The notes: generated from the sequence alone by a model not told the origin. A stretch of DNA of 40,149 nt from UBA5078 sp041175045 (GCA_041175045.1 JBEDFR010000156.1:1-40149), one strand, 5' to 3'; numbered from the stretch's first letter, positions 7,218 to 15,985 are shown. A program made the numbers and translations.

Positions 7218-8597
7218 ATGAAAATCAAGCAGTGTTGGAACAAGCAACGCTCAGGGAAAGCCGCTCTCGGCTTTGCTGTCCTTGCAGTGTTGGGATTCAC
7301 CGGTCAGGCCCAAGCACAGTCTTCCTTGTCAATCGACTCGGGTGCAGTGACCTATGCTGACCACGTTGCACAGATCATCACGGATAACTGCGTTGTCTGC
7401 CACCGCGAAGGCGGTGTCGGCCCCATGCAGCTGACCAACTACGAACAGGTTCGTCCCTGGGCACCGCTGATCGGTATGCGCGTTGCCAACAAGGAAATGC
7501 CCCCCTACTCCTATGACGATCACATCGGCATTCAGGATCTGCAGGGTGATTGGCGCCTGTCTGACGAAGAGATTGCAGCAATCACCACCTGGGTAGCACA
7601 AGGGGCGCCTGAAGGTGATTGGGGCGATCGCAGTCACCCCGTAGCCGACCTGCCCGATCCCGATCAGTGGACCTATGCCGCCATGTTCGGTGAGCCCGAC
7701 CTGATTCTGGACTCCGAACCAATCGACGTGCCTGCGCTGGGTAACGACATGTGGCACCGTCCGTATGTCTACACTGGCATGGACACAGATCGTTGCATCA
7801 AGGCTGTTCAAGTGAAGCCGGCCGGCAATGCGAAGGCAGTAGTTCACCACGCCAACTCCGACATCGAAATCCCAAATGCTGATGGCGAGTACGAAGACTA
7901 CGGCCAGCTGACCGAGTACGCCATGGGCAAGTGGGGCGAGATCATGCCGGAAGGCGTGTGCCGCACGCTGCCTGCCAATGCACGCGTTCGCTGGGACATT
8001 CACCTGTTCCCCGGCGGTGTGGGTGCAACGGCTCCTGGTACAGTCATCGAGGACAACGTCGTTGAAATCGGTCTCTGGCTGCACCCGGAAGGCTACGAAG
8101 AAGTGGCCAAGTACAAGCAGGATCTGAAGCTGTACAGACTGAACCACGGTGAGCTGATTGTTCCTCCGAATGGCACCGCCATGACTCAGGGCTTCCACTC
8201 ATTCGATCATCCGGTCCGTATCGACAGCTTCCAGCCGCACGGTCACCTGCGTATGCGCGCTGCGTCACTGGAGATTTACTACCCGGCTACTGGTCGTACT
8301 GAGCAGATCAGCCAGATCTCCAACTGGAGCGCCACATGGCACCACAGCCACCTGTACGCAGACGACGTGGCACCGCTGGTTCCGACTGGTGCAGTACTGG
8401 TCGTGAAGCAGTGGTACGACAACACTGCCAACAACCCGAACAACCCTGATCCTGATTTCTGGGTTGTGGAAGGCAGCCGTACAGCTGACGAAATGACTCA
8501 CGCCTGGATCGCTATCACTCACCTGGACGACGCCGGCTACGCCGAGCTCGTTGCAGAGCGTGAAGCAGCCAAGCAGCGTTCAGTAGCCGCCGAGTAA
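7218..8597 (+). CDS. Exported cytochrome c / PHM-like copper monooxygenase fusion
   Basis: The 459-residue product has a signal peptide (residues 1 to about 34, ending QAQAQ). An N-terminal cytochrome c-like domain follows, with a CVVCH haem motif at 58-62 and a possible Met ligand in MRVANKEMPPYSYDD. The rest resembles the copper type II, ascorbate-dependent monooxygenase fold (peptidylglycine hydroxylating and dopamine beta-monooxygenase families). Expected ligands are present: H210-H211 (AVVHHANSD) and H262 (WDIHLFPGG) for the first copper, and H341/H343 (QPHGHLRMRA) and M426 (ADEMTHAW) for the second. This family hydroxylates carbon next to a heteroatom or aromatic ring. The substrate here is unknown, and the attached haem could replace ascorbate as electron donor (inference). 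ATG at 7218 has GAGGAGAGG just upstream. It stands alone between two terminators. Confidence 0.82.
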   Translation: MKIKQCWNKQRSGKAALGFAVLAVLGFTGQAQAQSSLSIDSGAVTYADHVAQIITDNCVVCHREGGVGPMQLTNYEQVRPWAPLIGMRVANKEMPPYSYDDHIGIQDLQGDWRLSDEEIAAITTWVAQGAPEGDWGDRSHPVADLPDPDQWTYAAMFGEPDLILDSEPIDVPALGNDMWHRPYVYTGMDTDRCIKAVQVKPAGNAKAVVHHANSDIEIPNADGEYEDYGQLTEYAMGKWGEIMPEGVCRTLPANARVRWDIHLFPGGVGATAPGTVIEDNVVEIGLWLHPEGYEEVAKYKQDLKLYRLNHGELIVPPNGTAMTQGFHSFDHPVRIDSFQPHGHLRMRAASLEIYYPATGRTEQISQISNWSATWHHSHLYADDVAPLVPTGAVLVVKQWYDNTANNPNNPDPDFWVVEGSRTADEMTHAWIAITHLDDAGYAELVAEREAAKQRSVAAE

Positions 8598-8644
8598 TCT
8601 CGAGAAGGGTGAGTCGGTACGCCGACTTGCCCACTGAATGAAAC

Positions 8645-8680
8645 AAGGGCCGTGGATGTAAATCCACGGCCCTTTTTGTT
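8645..8680 (+). terminator. Rho-independent terminator of the monooxygenase gene
   Basis: A hairpin with stem AAGGGCCGTGGAT/ATCCACGGCCCTT and loop GTAA runs directly into a T-rich tail (TTTTTGTTTG). It begins 48 bases after the stop at 8597 on the plus strand. Confidence 0.92.
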
Positions 8681-8710
8681 TGCCTGATCAGCTGTGCCAC
8701 TGTCGAGCAG

Positions 8711-8750
8711 GAAAGAAAAAAGCCGTGTGTTCGGTGGCGAACACACGGCC
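8711..8750 (-). terminator. Rho-independent terminator of the convergent minus-strand unit
   Basis: A perfect 12-bp stem (GCCGTGTGTTCG/CGAACACACGGC, four-base loop) at 8722-8749 is flanked on the plus-strand left side by GAAAGAAAAAA. On the minus strand this reads as hairpin followed by TTTTTTCTTTC. It ends transcription coming from the gene at 8793-10484. Confidence 0.92.
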
Positions 8751-8792
8751 TTACTGTATCAGTGGAACAACCGTCTCTTGAACAACAGACGG

Positions 8793-10484
8793 TCAATCCG
8801 CCTTGTGATAGGTGAAGTAGCCTGTGAAAACCTCATCAGTACTGCTGAAGCCGGTACGCACCTCGATATCAGGATCAGGATTGAAAGGATTCGAGATGGA
8901 GTTGTCGAACGCGCCGGACACGTGCACTTTCGTGCCTGCTGGAATGGTCACTGGTTCGTCCAGCACATAGTGTGGCTGCCAACCGTAATTGTAGGCAGGA
9001 ACACTCAAGAGATCCCGCATCGTGCCGTCGGGCAGCTCGATACTGAACTTCATTTTCTTGCCACGTGCATTCATCTTTGCACGCACGCCAGTGATCACCA
9101 CTGATTCCTCGAACTGGTACTCCGCATGTGCGGGAATCTCATGCTCGTTGGGTGGGAGAACCACTTGCGCCGAGACAGCCTGCACCAGGCGCTGCTTCAA
9201 GCCCTCACCATTGGGCGAGTCGGCGAAGTACAGCCCGATCTTGGTGGCATCCTGCAATTCAGCACCAATTCCCACGAAATGAAACTGCAGCGAGAGCTTG
9301 TGTCCTTTGGGAATGAACACTGCAGTGCCTTCCGTGAAAGTGGTTGCACTGGGCTTGCCGGGGGCATAGCTGTCAAGAAATGTTCTGGTCGAAGTGTTGC
9401 TGTTGCGCTCCTCGCCCCAGAAGTCCTGATCCGGAGCGGTGACGAATCCAACCAAATGGTGCAACGCACTCGTGGCATCGGGCATGTACTGCACCGCAGT
9501 GACCCACTTGTCTTCCGTGAAGGGCAACTCCACGTCCGAATACACGTAGTCAAGTATCCCAGCAGGGGGAATTCGCAGTGCCGGCGCACTGACCACCAGG
9601 TCTGGCTCACCAAGAATCCATTCCTTGCTTTCTGTCCAGGTAAACGCTTCGAGTGGATCTGCCCCTTCGCCACGCGGCGCTCCGGCATTTAGCCAATGCA
9701 GCAAAGTCTGTATGTCTTCCGTCGGCACGTAACGGGCATTGGGCGAATGACCTATGCTGGGGTCGATCTGAGCGGGAGGCATGCGCTTGTTCAACAGCAC
9801 TTCCCGAATCATGGGTGACCAGCCGAGCAGTGACACATACGTGTCGATGGCGAACGGGCCGACACCGAACTGGCGATGGCAGGCCGAGCAGTTGTCTATG
9901 ATGATCGGGGCGATATCCGTCACGTAGTCCGGAACATCGGCAGCGTGTCGCTCCCGGACGGGAAAATCGATGGCGCAGCCGGAGGTGTTCTCTGTCCTGA
10001 CAGTGTCACGCGGAGTCGCGGTAAGCAACCCCGACAGGGTGGCATCCAGTTCATCGCTTACAGCACCAACGTAGAACAGGGAAAGTCGATCAGGGTTCAG
10101 GACGCGCACATCACCCGCAGTGGTGATGCCCAGCGCTTCTGAAATCAGCTGTCCGTTGTCCTGCAGGATTGGCAGCGGCATGTTCAGTTCCCGGAGCGCT
10201 TCGCGATCCAAGTCTTGTGAATCAAGCAACAGGAACTCGATGCCCTGTTCCGCATAGCGCGCATGCATCTGTTGATAGCGCTCCAGGCTGGCTTGCATGC
10301 CTGAGCAGGACTGCGCGTAGGACATCAACACGACGGCCTTGCGGTGTTGATAACGACTCAGTTGATGGAATGCACCATCGCTGTCCAGCAGCGCAAAGTC
10401 ACCAGTGCGGTCGAGTGCGGCACTCGCAGTGCCGGAGGCAAGCGCGAGAAATGCCCCAAGACAAGAAGCATGAACCTTATTCAT
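8793..10484 (-). CDS. Exported redoxin / cytochrome c / PHM-like protein with degenerate second copper site
   Basis: The 563-residue product has a signal peptide (to about residue 22, ASA). An AhpC/TSA-like thioredoxin-fold domain (about 25-160) has one cysteine (C60) where thioredoxins have CxxC. A cytochrome c-like domain with CSACH at 199-203 follows, then a PHM-like copper monooxygenase region (about 280-560). The first-copper ligands H342-H343 (SALHHLVGF) and H402 (LQFHFVGIG) are kept. The second site is not: where relatives read HMHLRGK this one reads KMNARGK (K470, N472), and the methionine of DEMM is replaced by Val at 552. It is therefore unlikely to hydroxylate and may be an electron carrier, copper binder or structural partner. 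A GGGAGG lies upstream of the ATG at 11-base spacing. It follows the 373-residue gene by 52 bases, so they are probably one operon. Confidence 0.8.
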   Translation of the reverse strand: MNKVHASCLGAFLALASGTASAALDRTGDFALLDSDGAFHQLSRYQHRKAVVLMSYAQSCSGMQASLERYQQMHARYAEQGIEFLLLDSQDLDREALRELNMPLPILQDNGQLISEALGITTAGDVRVLNPDRLSLFYVGAVSDELDATLSGLLTATPRDTVRTENTSGCAIDFPVRERHAADVPDYVTDIAPIIIDNCSACHRQFGVGPFAIDTYVSLLGWSPMIREVLLNKRMPPAQIDPSIGHSPNARYVPTEDIQTLLHWLNAGAPRGEGADPLEAFTWTESKEWILGEPDLVVSAPALRIPPAGILDYVYSDVELPFTEDKWVTAVQYMPDATSALHHLVGFVTAPDQDFWGEERNSNTSTRTFLDSYAPGKPSATTFTEGTAVFIPKGHKLSLQFHFVGIGAELQDATKIGLYFADSPNGEGLKQRLVQAVSAQVVLPPNEHEIPAHAEYQFEESVVITGVRAKMNARGKKMKFSIELPDGTMRDLLSVPAYNYGWQPHYVLDEPVTIPAGTKVHVSGAFDNSISNPFNPDPDIEVRTGFSSTDEVFTGYFTYHKAD

Positions 10485-10536
10485 GTCACCAGTTACCTCC
10501 CGATGAATACATTTACGCGAATGCCAGCCCTTGGGC

Positions 10537-11658
10537 TCAACGCATCGGGTAGTTGCTCACGTGCTGAGTGGCGGAACGGCCACGGTTGCGCTCGGACTGA
10601 ACCAATCCACCCAGTGCGGGACCGCCCTGATTGAAAATGCCCCCACGCAGCACGAATTCTAGATACTTCATCTCATCGTCGAGGTTGTTGACCTTGTCGG
10701 TGTAACTGGCAACCGCCGCCTCAATGGCAGCTGCACGATCCGGTACATCCGGATGCGCCAGCAGATCTCCGATCACGACCTTGAGCAGCGAAATGTTGTC
10801 CAGCACATAGGCCGCGCCGGGATGGAAGCTATACACATTAGGCGCGATCGCTGGCATCGTCGGGATGTCTGTTGGCAGGCCCATGAGACTGCCATGGGTC
10901 GGAGCGACCTTCTCTTCGTAAAGCGCCTGCACAGTAGCGATGGCGGCTTCCAGTTCAGCGTCGTTGCCGGAAAGGATAGTGGCCTCGAGTGCTGCAATCT
11001 GCAGCCACTGGGAAGCCCAGGCCAGACCGCTGAGCTGTGGGAATCCAACACGGAAGGCGTAGGCATACGGGTGCTTGGACAACAGATCAGGCGACTTGGG
11101 CAATGCCGCCACAGACAGCGAGTCCTCACTCAGGTAGTCCTGCAGTGCTTGATCGACAGCCCCGTGCTTGTCGAGCACGTTGTTGTCCAGATAGATGTCC
11201 AGCAGGGTGAGACCAAACTGACGCCCACGCTCCAGCACATCAACGGCAATGGGGGGAATGCTGCCGTTGGCGGACAGAACACTGGCCACTTCTTCCTCTT
11301 CGAACTGGTCGCGAATCATGGATTGCAGACCAGGCGTGGCGCGCGTTTCGAACACGCGGAACGGGCCCAGCATGGCCATGTGGTTGGTGGCCGTGTGGTA
11401 GTGCGAGAACTCGGCCTCGGACAATTCCGCAATTTCCTCCATCAACAGAACCTTGCCGAACTGCGACTCGGAAGACTCATTGCTGACGACGATCTCGTCG
11501 AACACTGCGGCCTGCAGGACCTCGGAAGCATTCAGATATTGCGCCAGTTGAGGGAAGCGGGCCTCCGTGAAACCCGGGGTCTGAGCCTGCAGGCTGACTG
11601 GTGCAAGGGCACCAGCGATGGAGAATCCGAGCAGTAAACCGTGAATGTAATTGTGCAT
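10537..11658 (-). CDS. Secreted protein of unknown function, 373 residues
   Basis: The product begins with a Sec signal peptide (MHNYIHGLLLGFSIAGALAP, cleavage near LQAQ at about 26). The mature part is largely helical and acidic, with segments such as FDEIVVSNESSESQFGKVLL and IAALEATILSGNDAELEAAI. The tail is basic and polar (SERNRGRSATQHVSNYPMR). I recognise no domain, no cysteine pair and no metal motif. ATG at 11658 is preceded by a very strong GAGGGGG five bases away. It is the upstream partner of the redoxin-cytochrome c-monooxygenase-like gene and, from the 52-base gap, is probably co-transcribed with it. A shared periplasmic role is inference from that context only. Confidence 0.72.
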   Translation of the reverse strand: MHNYIHGLLLGFSIAGALAPVSLQAQTPGFTEARFPQLAQYLNASEVLQAAVFDEIVVSNESSESQFGKVLLMEEIAELSEAEFSHYHTATNHMAMLGPFRVFETRATPGLQSMIRDQFEEEEVASVLSANGSIPPIAVDVLERGRQFGLTLLDIYLDNNVLDKHGAVDQALQDYLSEDSLSVAALPKSPDLLSKHPYAYAFRVGFPQLSGLAWASQWLQIAALEATILSGNDAELEAAIATVQALYEEKVAPTHGSLMGLPTDIPTMPAIAPNVYSFHPGAAYVLDNISLLKVVIGDLLAHPDVPDRAAAIEAAVASYTDKVNNLDDEMKYLEFVLRGGIFNQGGPALGGLVQSERNRGRSATQHVSNYPMR

Positions 11659-11675
11659 TGTAACCCCCTCGAAAG

Positions 11676-11689
11676 TCTGATTTTTCAGA
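11676..11689. promoter_or_regulatory. Short inverted repeat before the 373-residue gene
   Basis: TCTGA-tttt-TCAGA is a perfect 5-bp inverted repeat 17 bases upstream of the ATG at 11658. It could be a small operator or a hairpin in the leader RNA next to the strong ribosome binding site. The arms are short and chance is possible. Confidence 0.25.
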
Positions 11690-11710
11690 TGGTTTGACCC
11701 ACCTGCTTAA

Positions 11711-11738
11711 ACGGCCCAAGCATAAAAGCCCAGGCCGT
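11711..11738 (-). terminator. Possible hairpin terminator between hydrolase and 373-residue gene
   Basis: Read as minus-strand RNA, ACGGCCUGGGC / GCUUGGGCCGU pair over 11 positions (three G-U pairs) around a UUUUAU loop, followed by only three U residues. The G-U pairs become C/A mismatches on the plus strand, so the structure is specific to minus-strand RNA. It lies 50 bases past the hydrolase stop. The short U-run makes full termination doubtful. Confidence 0.4.
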
Positions 11739-11788
11739 CCAAGTCCATCCTCATTCAGTTCAAAGGTTTGGCAATGTGTGACATTTCC

Positions 11789-12817
11789 TCAGTTGACTGG
11801 AGGCGGCAGCGGCTCCGAACGCAGGAAACGAATAAGATCTGCATGATACTGATCGGGAATCTCGAAGTGCGGATTGTGTCCGATACCAGGGTAGAGAATC
11901 AGCTCGGCGTTAGGGATAGTTTCTGACACGTGACGCGCCAGTTCGGCGTAATTGGCTGTCAGATTGTCCTGTGCACCACCGATCACGAGTGCCTTCGCCT
12001 GGATGTGCTGCCAGTCATACACGACGGGATCCAGGAAGAGTATCTGCTGTTGCCAGGTGCGGATGCGAGCAAGCAGGGGCCATTCCGCGATCAGGGTCTG
12101 GCCGTACTGGTAACGCACCCACTCGAGATACTTGTTGTCCCAGGTCGGGTAGTAGCTCATGTGATTGCGCAGGATGCTCTGGTAGGTGGTGTTCGTGAGC
12201 GTGGCCTGATACAGCTCCTCGAAATCGCGCCATGGGCGGCCCTGACGCTGGTCAGTGAGCCCGATCTGGTTCACCAGCGCCACGTGCGTGGTGACTTGCG
12301 GATAGGTCATGGCAAAGCGACTTGCCACCATTCCTCCCATTGAATGCCCCACGATGGCTGCCTTCTCGACACCAACATGGTCCAGCAGACGCTTGGAGTC
12401 CAGGGTAAAGATATGAAGGTTGTAGGGGATATCGAGCTTCGATGAGCGTCCGTAACCGATGCGATCCGGCACCAGCACGCGGAAGCCTGCTTCACTCAGA
12501 GCCGTGATCGTGACCTCGAAGCCCTTGCCGGCGAAGTTCATGCCATGAAAGAGCATGGCCGTCTGGCCATTGGGGGTTCCCGTCGGGGCGACGTCCATGT
12601 AGGCCATGCGACCATCCTGACCGAAATGCCGCACGTCCAGGTAGTGCACCGGATGCGGATAGGGCACCTCTTCAAGAGTGGAGGACAGCGGCCCCCAGTC
12701 GGCAGGCGCTTCTGCGGGTGGTGTCTGGCCCTGGGCGTGCAACTGGGCACTGGCTGCCAGCAGACTGCCGGCAAACAGCAAGCTGGCCAGCTGTTTCATT
12801 CGAGATGAGGTGTGCAT
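11789..12817 (-). CDS. Exported alpha/beta hydrolase
   Basis: The 342-residue product has a signal peptide (about 1-28, ending LHAQ) and then a classical alpha/beta-hydrolase fold of about 290 residues. Visible elements are the oxyanion-hole region MLFHGMNFAGKGFE, the nucleophile elbow VGHSMGGMVAS (Ser), the acid in VIGGAQDNLTANYAE (Asp) and the base in YPGIGHNPHFE (His). These make a complete catalytic triad for an esterase, lipase or related hydrolase. The substrate cannot be told. ATG at 12817 has AAGGAG six bases upstream. A second Met at residue 7 is less well placed. It lies 66 bases downstream of nhaP2 on the same strand and may be read from the end of that long run, or from its own promoter. 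Confidence 0.85.
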   Translation of the reverse strand: MHTSSRMKQLASLLFAGSLLAASAQLHAQGQTPPAEAPADWGPLSSTLEEVPYPHPVHYLDVRHFGQDGRMAYMDVAPTGTPNGQTAMLFHGMNFAGKGFEVTITALSEAGFRVLVPDRIGYGRSSKLDIPYNLHIFTLDSKRLLDHVGVEKAAIVGHSMGGMVASRFAMTYPQVTTHVALVNQIGLTDQRQGRPWRDFEELYQATLTNTTYQSILRNHMSYYPTWDNKYLEWVRYQYGQTLIAEWPLLARIRTWQQQILFLDPVVYDWQHIQAKALVIGGAQDNLTANYAELARHVSETIPNAELILYPGIGHNPHFEIPDQYHADLIRFLRSEPLPPPVN

Positions 12818-12883
12818 GCATGACTCCTTCTTGTTGTGATGATTGTAAAAATCCTAACGCTTGCATCTGTCGACCCGCCGGCC

Positions 12884-14608
12884 TCACTCCGCCTTGTGCG
12901 CGAGTTTGAGACCGAGCTTCAAGATATGCCCCTGTTCTGCGGCGGCGACTGTCCAGTAGAAGCCCTGCCACTCGATCTGGTCTCCAACTACTGGCTTGCT
13001 GCCCATCTTCTCGGCGAAGAATTCACCGATGCTCGCTTCGGGCCGACATCCCTCGAGGGACAAGCCATAGACTGGCGCAAGATCCACCAATCGGGCGTTG
13101 GCGTCCAGTATGAAATCGCCGAAAAACCAGTTGTCCATGTTGGAGACTGGGGCCTGACTGAACAGCTTGCCCAGTTCCGGAAGATCATGTTCGTGCCCGA
13201 TGATGCAGAGAATATCGTCGGCCATGAGCTTCGTACTGCCACTCGGGTGGAGCAGCTCACGACCGCGGAACAAGGCGGCGATGCGGGTGCTTTCCGGCAT
13301 GTGCAAGCGCCTGAGCTCCATATTGATGCACCACTTCTCGGCACCAAGTTTGTAGACAAACATTTCCCACTGACTGGTGGGGTGAATTTCCAGCCCGGAG
13401 CGGGCAATCGGGGAAGGCTGAGAAGGCACTTCCACACGCGCCAGTCTGGTGGCCAGCGGCAGCGAGCTGCCCTGCAGAATCAGCGAAACCAGCACCACGA
13501 AGAAAGCCAGATTGAAGTACAGCTGCGATTCCGGCAGCCCCGCCATGACCGGATACACAGCCAGAATGATCGGCACCGCTCCCCGCAGCCCGACCCAGGA
13601 AATGAACCAGCGTTCTCGGGTCTTGAAGCGACTGAAGAACGCCAGACTGATCCATACAGCAGCAGGCCGGGCTACGAGAATCATCCACAGCGCAAGCAAC
13701 AACCCTGGCAAGGCGATCGGCGCAAGCTCGCTGGGCGTGAGCAACAGACCGAGCACCAGAAACATGCCGATCTGACTCATCCATGCCAGGCCATCAAAGA
13801 TGGCGAGAATCGAGGTGCGACCGCGTATCGGTCTGTTTCCCAGCAACAGACCACACAGATAAATTGCGAGGATGCCGCTGCCTCCGAGCATGTTGGTGAA
13901 GGCGAAAAGCAGGAGACCTCCACTGAGCGCCAGCAGAGGATAGAGACCGCTGGCCAGTTCGCTGCGATTGATAAGCTTCCAGAGCAGCCAGCCACCGCCG
14001 AAGCCGAGGAGGACACCCAGGCCCATCTGCTGAACCAGACTCAGCAGAAAGCCGACGCCGATCTGAGTCTGACCAGAGGCCAGTATCTCGATGAGAGTGA
14101 CTGTCAGGAACACGGCCATCGGGTCGTTGCTGCCGGATTCGATCTCGAGCGTCGCGCCGACCCGCTCATTGAGACTGCGGTGCCCCAGCAGGGAGAAGAC
14201 CGCCGCCGCATCGGTCGAGCCCACGATGGCGCCAATCAGCAGGCCTTGCAGCAAGGTCATGTCAAACAGCCAGGCTGCCACATAGCCTGTCAGGCCAGCC
14301 GTGAGAACCACTCCGACGGTCGCCAGCGAAAGGGCCGGCCCCAGTGCCACGCGAAAGGTGGCAGCACGCGTACGCATGCCACCGTCCAGCAGGATGATGG
14401 CGAGCGCCAGATTGCTGGCAAGATAGGCCAATGAGTAATCATCGAAATGGATGCCGCCAATGCCATCTTCACCGGCCAGCATCCCCACGCCCAGAAAGAT
14501 GACCAGGATGGGAATACCCAGTCGCGAGGACAGGGAACTCACCAGAACACTGAATCCGACAAGGACGGCGCCGATCAGGAAGAGATTGTTGATGGTGCCG
14601 GCGTCCAC
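12884..14608 (-). CDS. nhaP2: K+/H+ antiporter NhaP2 (CvrA type)
   Basis: The 574-residue product is a cation/proton antiporter of the CPA1 type. About twelve hydrophobic segments fill residues 1-390. They include GAIVGSTDAAAVFSLL and the ion-binding ESGSNDPMAVFLT, with the conserved Asn-Asp of the family. The cytoplasmic C-terminal third holds a TrkA-C (RCK_C) like domain (about 400-480, MELRRLHMPESTRI onward) and then a CorC/HlyC-type transporter-associated domain (about 490-570, with GDFILDANARLVDLAPVYG). This architecture and length match NhaP2/CvrA, which expels K+ in exchange for H+ and helps growth under osmotic or alkaline stress. It begins 18 bases after the purA stop, so it is probably the tail gene of the same transcript. 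Confidence 0.92.
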   Translation of the reverse strand: MDAGTINNLFLIGAVLVGFSVLVSSLSSRLGIPILVIFLGVGMLAGEDGIGGIHFDDYSLAYLASNLALAIILLDGGMRTRAATFRVALGPALSLATVGVVLTAGLTGYVAAWLFDMTLLQGLLIGAIVGSTDAAAVFSLLGHRSLNERVGATLEIESGSNDPMAVFLTVTLIEILASGQTQIGVGFLLSLVQQMGLGVLLGFGGGWLLWKLINRSELASGLYPLLALSGGLLLFAFTNMLGGSGILAIYLCGLLLGNRPIRGRTSILAIFDGLAWMSQIGMFLVLGLLLTPSELAPIALPGLLLALWMILVARPAAVWISLAFFSRFKTRERWFISWVGLRGAVPIILAVYPVMAGLPESQLYFNLAFFVVLVSLILQGSSLPLATRLARVEVPSQPSPIARSGLEIHPTSQWEMFVYKLGAEKWCINMELRRLHMPESTRIAALFRGRELLHPSGSTKLMADDILCIIGHEHDLPELGKLFSQAPVSNMDNWFFGDFILDANARLVDLAPVYGLSLEGCRPEASIGEFFAEKMGSKPVVGDQIEWQGFYWTVAAAEQGHILKLGLKLAHKAE

Positions 14609-14626
14609 GCAGAACTCCCGGGATTG

Positions 14627-15919
14627 TCAGGCGAACGGATGCCGGAGAATGATGGTCTCTTCGCGATCCGGGCCCGTGGAAATGATGTCGACGGGAGCTT
14701 CGATGATCTTCTCGATGAAGCGGATGTAGGCCAGCGCATTTGCCGGCAGTTGATCCAGACTCTTGATGCCGACGGTGGACTCGCTCCAGCCCGGCAGTTC
14801 GACGTATTCGGGCTCCAGATCCTGATAGCTGTCCATGTTCATCAGGTAGGATGACGCGTCTGCGTCCACGCCCTTGTACCCCGTGCAGATCTTGATGGTT
14901 TCCAGACCATCCAGCACATCCAGCTTCGTCAGGCAGATGCCGGACACCGAGTTGATGCGAATCGCGAGACGCACTGCTGCCGCATCGAACCAGCCGCAAC
15001 GACGGGCGCGGCCGGTCGTGGCGCCCTTTTCCTTGCCGACGGTGGCGAGATGAGCGCCGGTATCATCGAACAGTTCGGTCGGGAAAGGCCCGGAACCGAC
15101 ACGGGTGGTGTATGCCTTGGTAATGCCGAGCACATAGTCCAGATACAGCGGGCCGAAACCACTGCCGGTAGCGGTGCCGCCGGCCGTCGTGTTGGACGAA
15201 GTCACGAAGGGATAGGTACCGTGATCGATATCCAGCAGCGAGCCTTGTGCGCCTTCGAACAGGATGTTGTCGTTAGCCTTGCGGTGACTGTGCAGGATGT
15301 CGATCGTGTCACTGACCATGGGGCGGATCTGTGCACCGAGCGCGAGGGTCTTTGCCAGCGTGCTTTCGAAATCGATGGTCTCGACACCGTAGTAATTGGC
15401 AAGCATGTAGTTGTGGTACTCGAGGACTTCCTTGAGTCGCGCGGCGAAATGAGCCTCGTTGAAGAGCTCACCGACACGCAGTCCGCGACGCGCGACCTTG
15501 TCTTCATAGGCTGGCCCGATGCCCCGCCCGGTGGTACCGATCTTCTCGTTGCCCAGACGCTTCTCACGCGCCTGATCCAGCGCGGCATGGGAAGGCAGAA
15601 TCAAGGGGCAGGATGCGCTGATCTTCAGTTTGGGCCGCACCACAACGCCGCGCTCTTCCAGGCGGGTGATTTCCGTCATCAGTGCATCCATGCTCAGCAC
15701 GACTCCATTGCCGATCACACAGGTGACGTTTTCGCGCAGGATGCCGGAGGGCAGCAGGTGCAGGACTGTCTTCTCGCCCTTGATGACCAGGGTATGGCCG
15801 GCGTTGTGGCCGCCCTGGAAACGGGCAACGACAGCCGCCTGCTCCGTGAGCAGATCCACGATCTTGCCCTTGCCTTCGTCTCCCCACTGCGTACCCAGTA
15901 CAACGACACTTCTACCCAT
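14627..15919 (-). CDS. purA: Adenylosuccinate synthetase
   Basis: The 430-residue enzyme joins IMP and aspartate using GTP, the first step from IMP to AMP. The N-terminal P-loop-like GTQWGDEGKGKIVDLL contains the conserved catalytic Asp (GDEGKG), followed by GGHNAGHT. GTTGRGIGPAYEDKVARRG and GATTGRARRCGWFDAAA are further signatures, and TKLDVLDGL marks the nucleotide-binding end. Length is nearly that of E. coli PurA (432). ATG at 15919 gives the family N-terminus directly. An AAGAGAAG lies about seven bases upstream. It follows hisZ by 66 bases on the same strand, a pairing common in Gammaproteobacteria that have HisZ. Confidence 0.97.
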   Translation of the reverse strand: MGRSVVVLGTQWGDEGKGKIVDLLTEQAAVVARFQGGHNAGHTLVIKGEKTVLHLLPSGILRENVTCVIGNGVVLSMDALMTEITRLEERGVVVRPKLKISASCPLILPSHAALDQAREKRLGNEKIGTTGRGIGPAYEDKVARRGLRVGELFNEAHFAARLKEVLEYHNYMLANYYGVETIDFESTLAKTLALGAQIRPMVSDTIDILHSHRKANDNILFEGAQGSLLDIDHGTYPFVTSSNTTAGGTATGSGFGPLYLDYVLGITKAYTTRVGSGPFPTELFDDTGAHLATVGKEKGATTGRARRCGWFDAAAVRLAIRINSVSGICLTKLDVLDGLETIKICTGYKGVDADASSYLMNMDSYQDLEPEYVELPGWSESTVGIKSLDQLPANALAYIRFIEKIIEAPVDIISTGPDREETIILRHPFA

Positions 15920-15985
15920 TTGTCATCTTCTCTTCTTGAAAGAACTTCATTGGAGACAGACGGATCATCCCGAGACGATTGCCTG

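Noticed and set aside
12836..14434. Long plus-strand open frame (532 codons) opposite nhaP2
   Set aside because: Its translation is rich in Gln, Arg and His with no domain. It is a mirror of the strong nhaP2 coding frame in GC-rich DNA.
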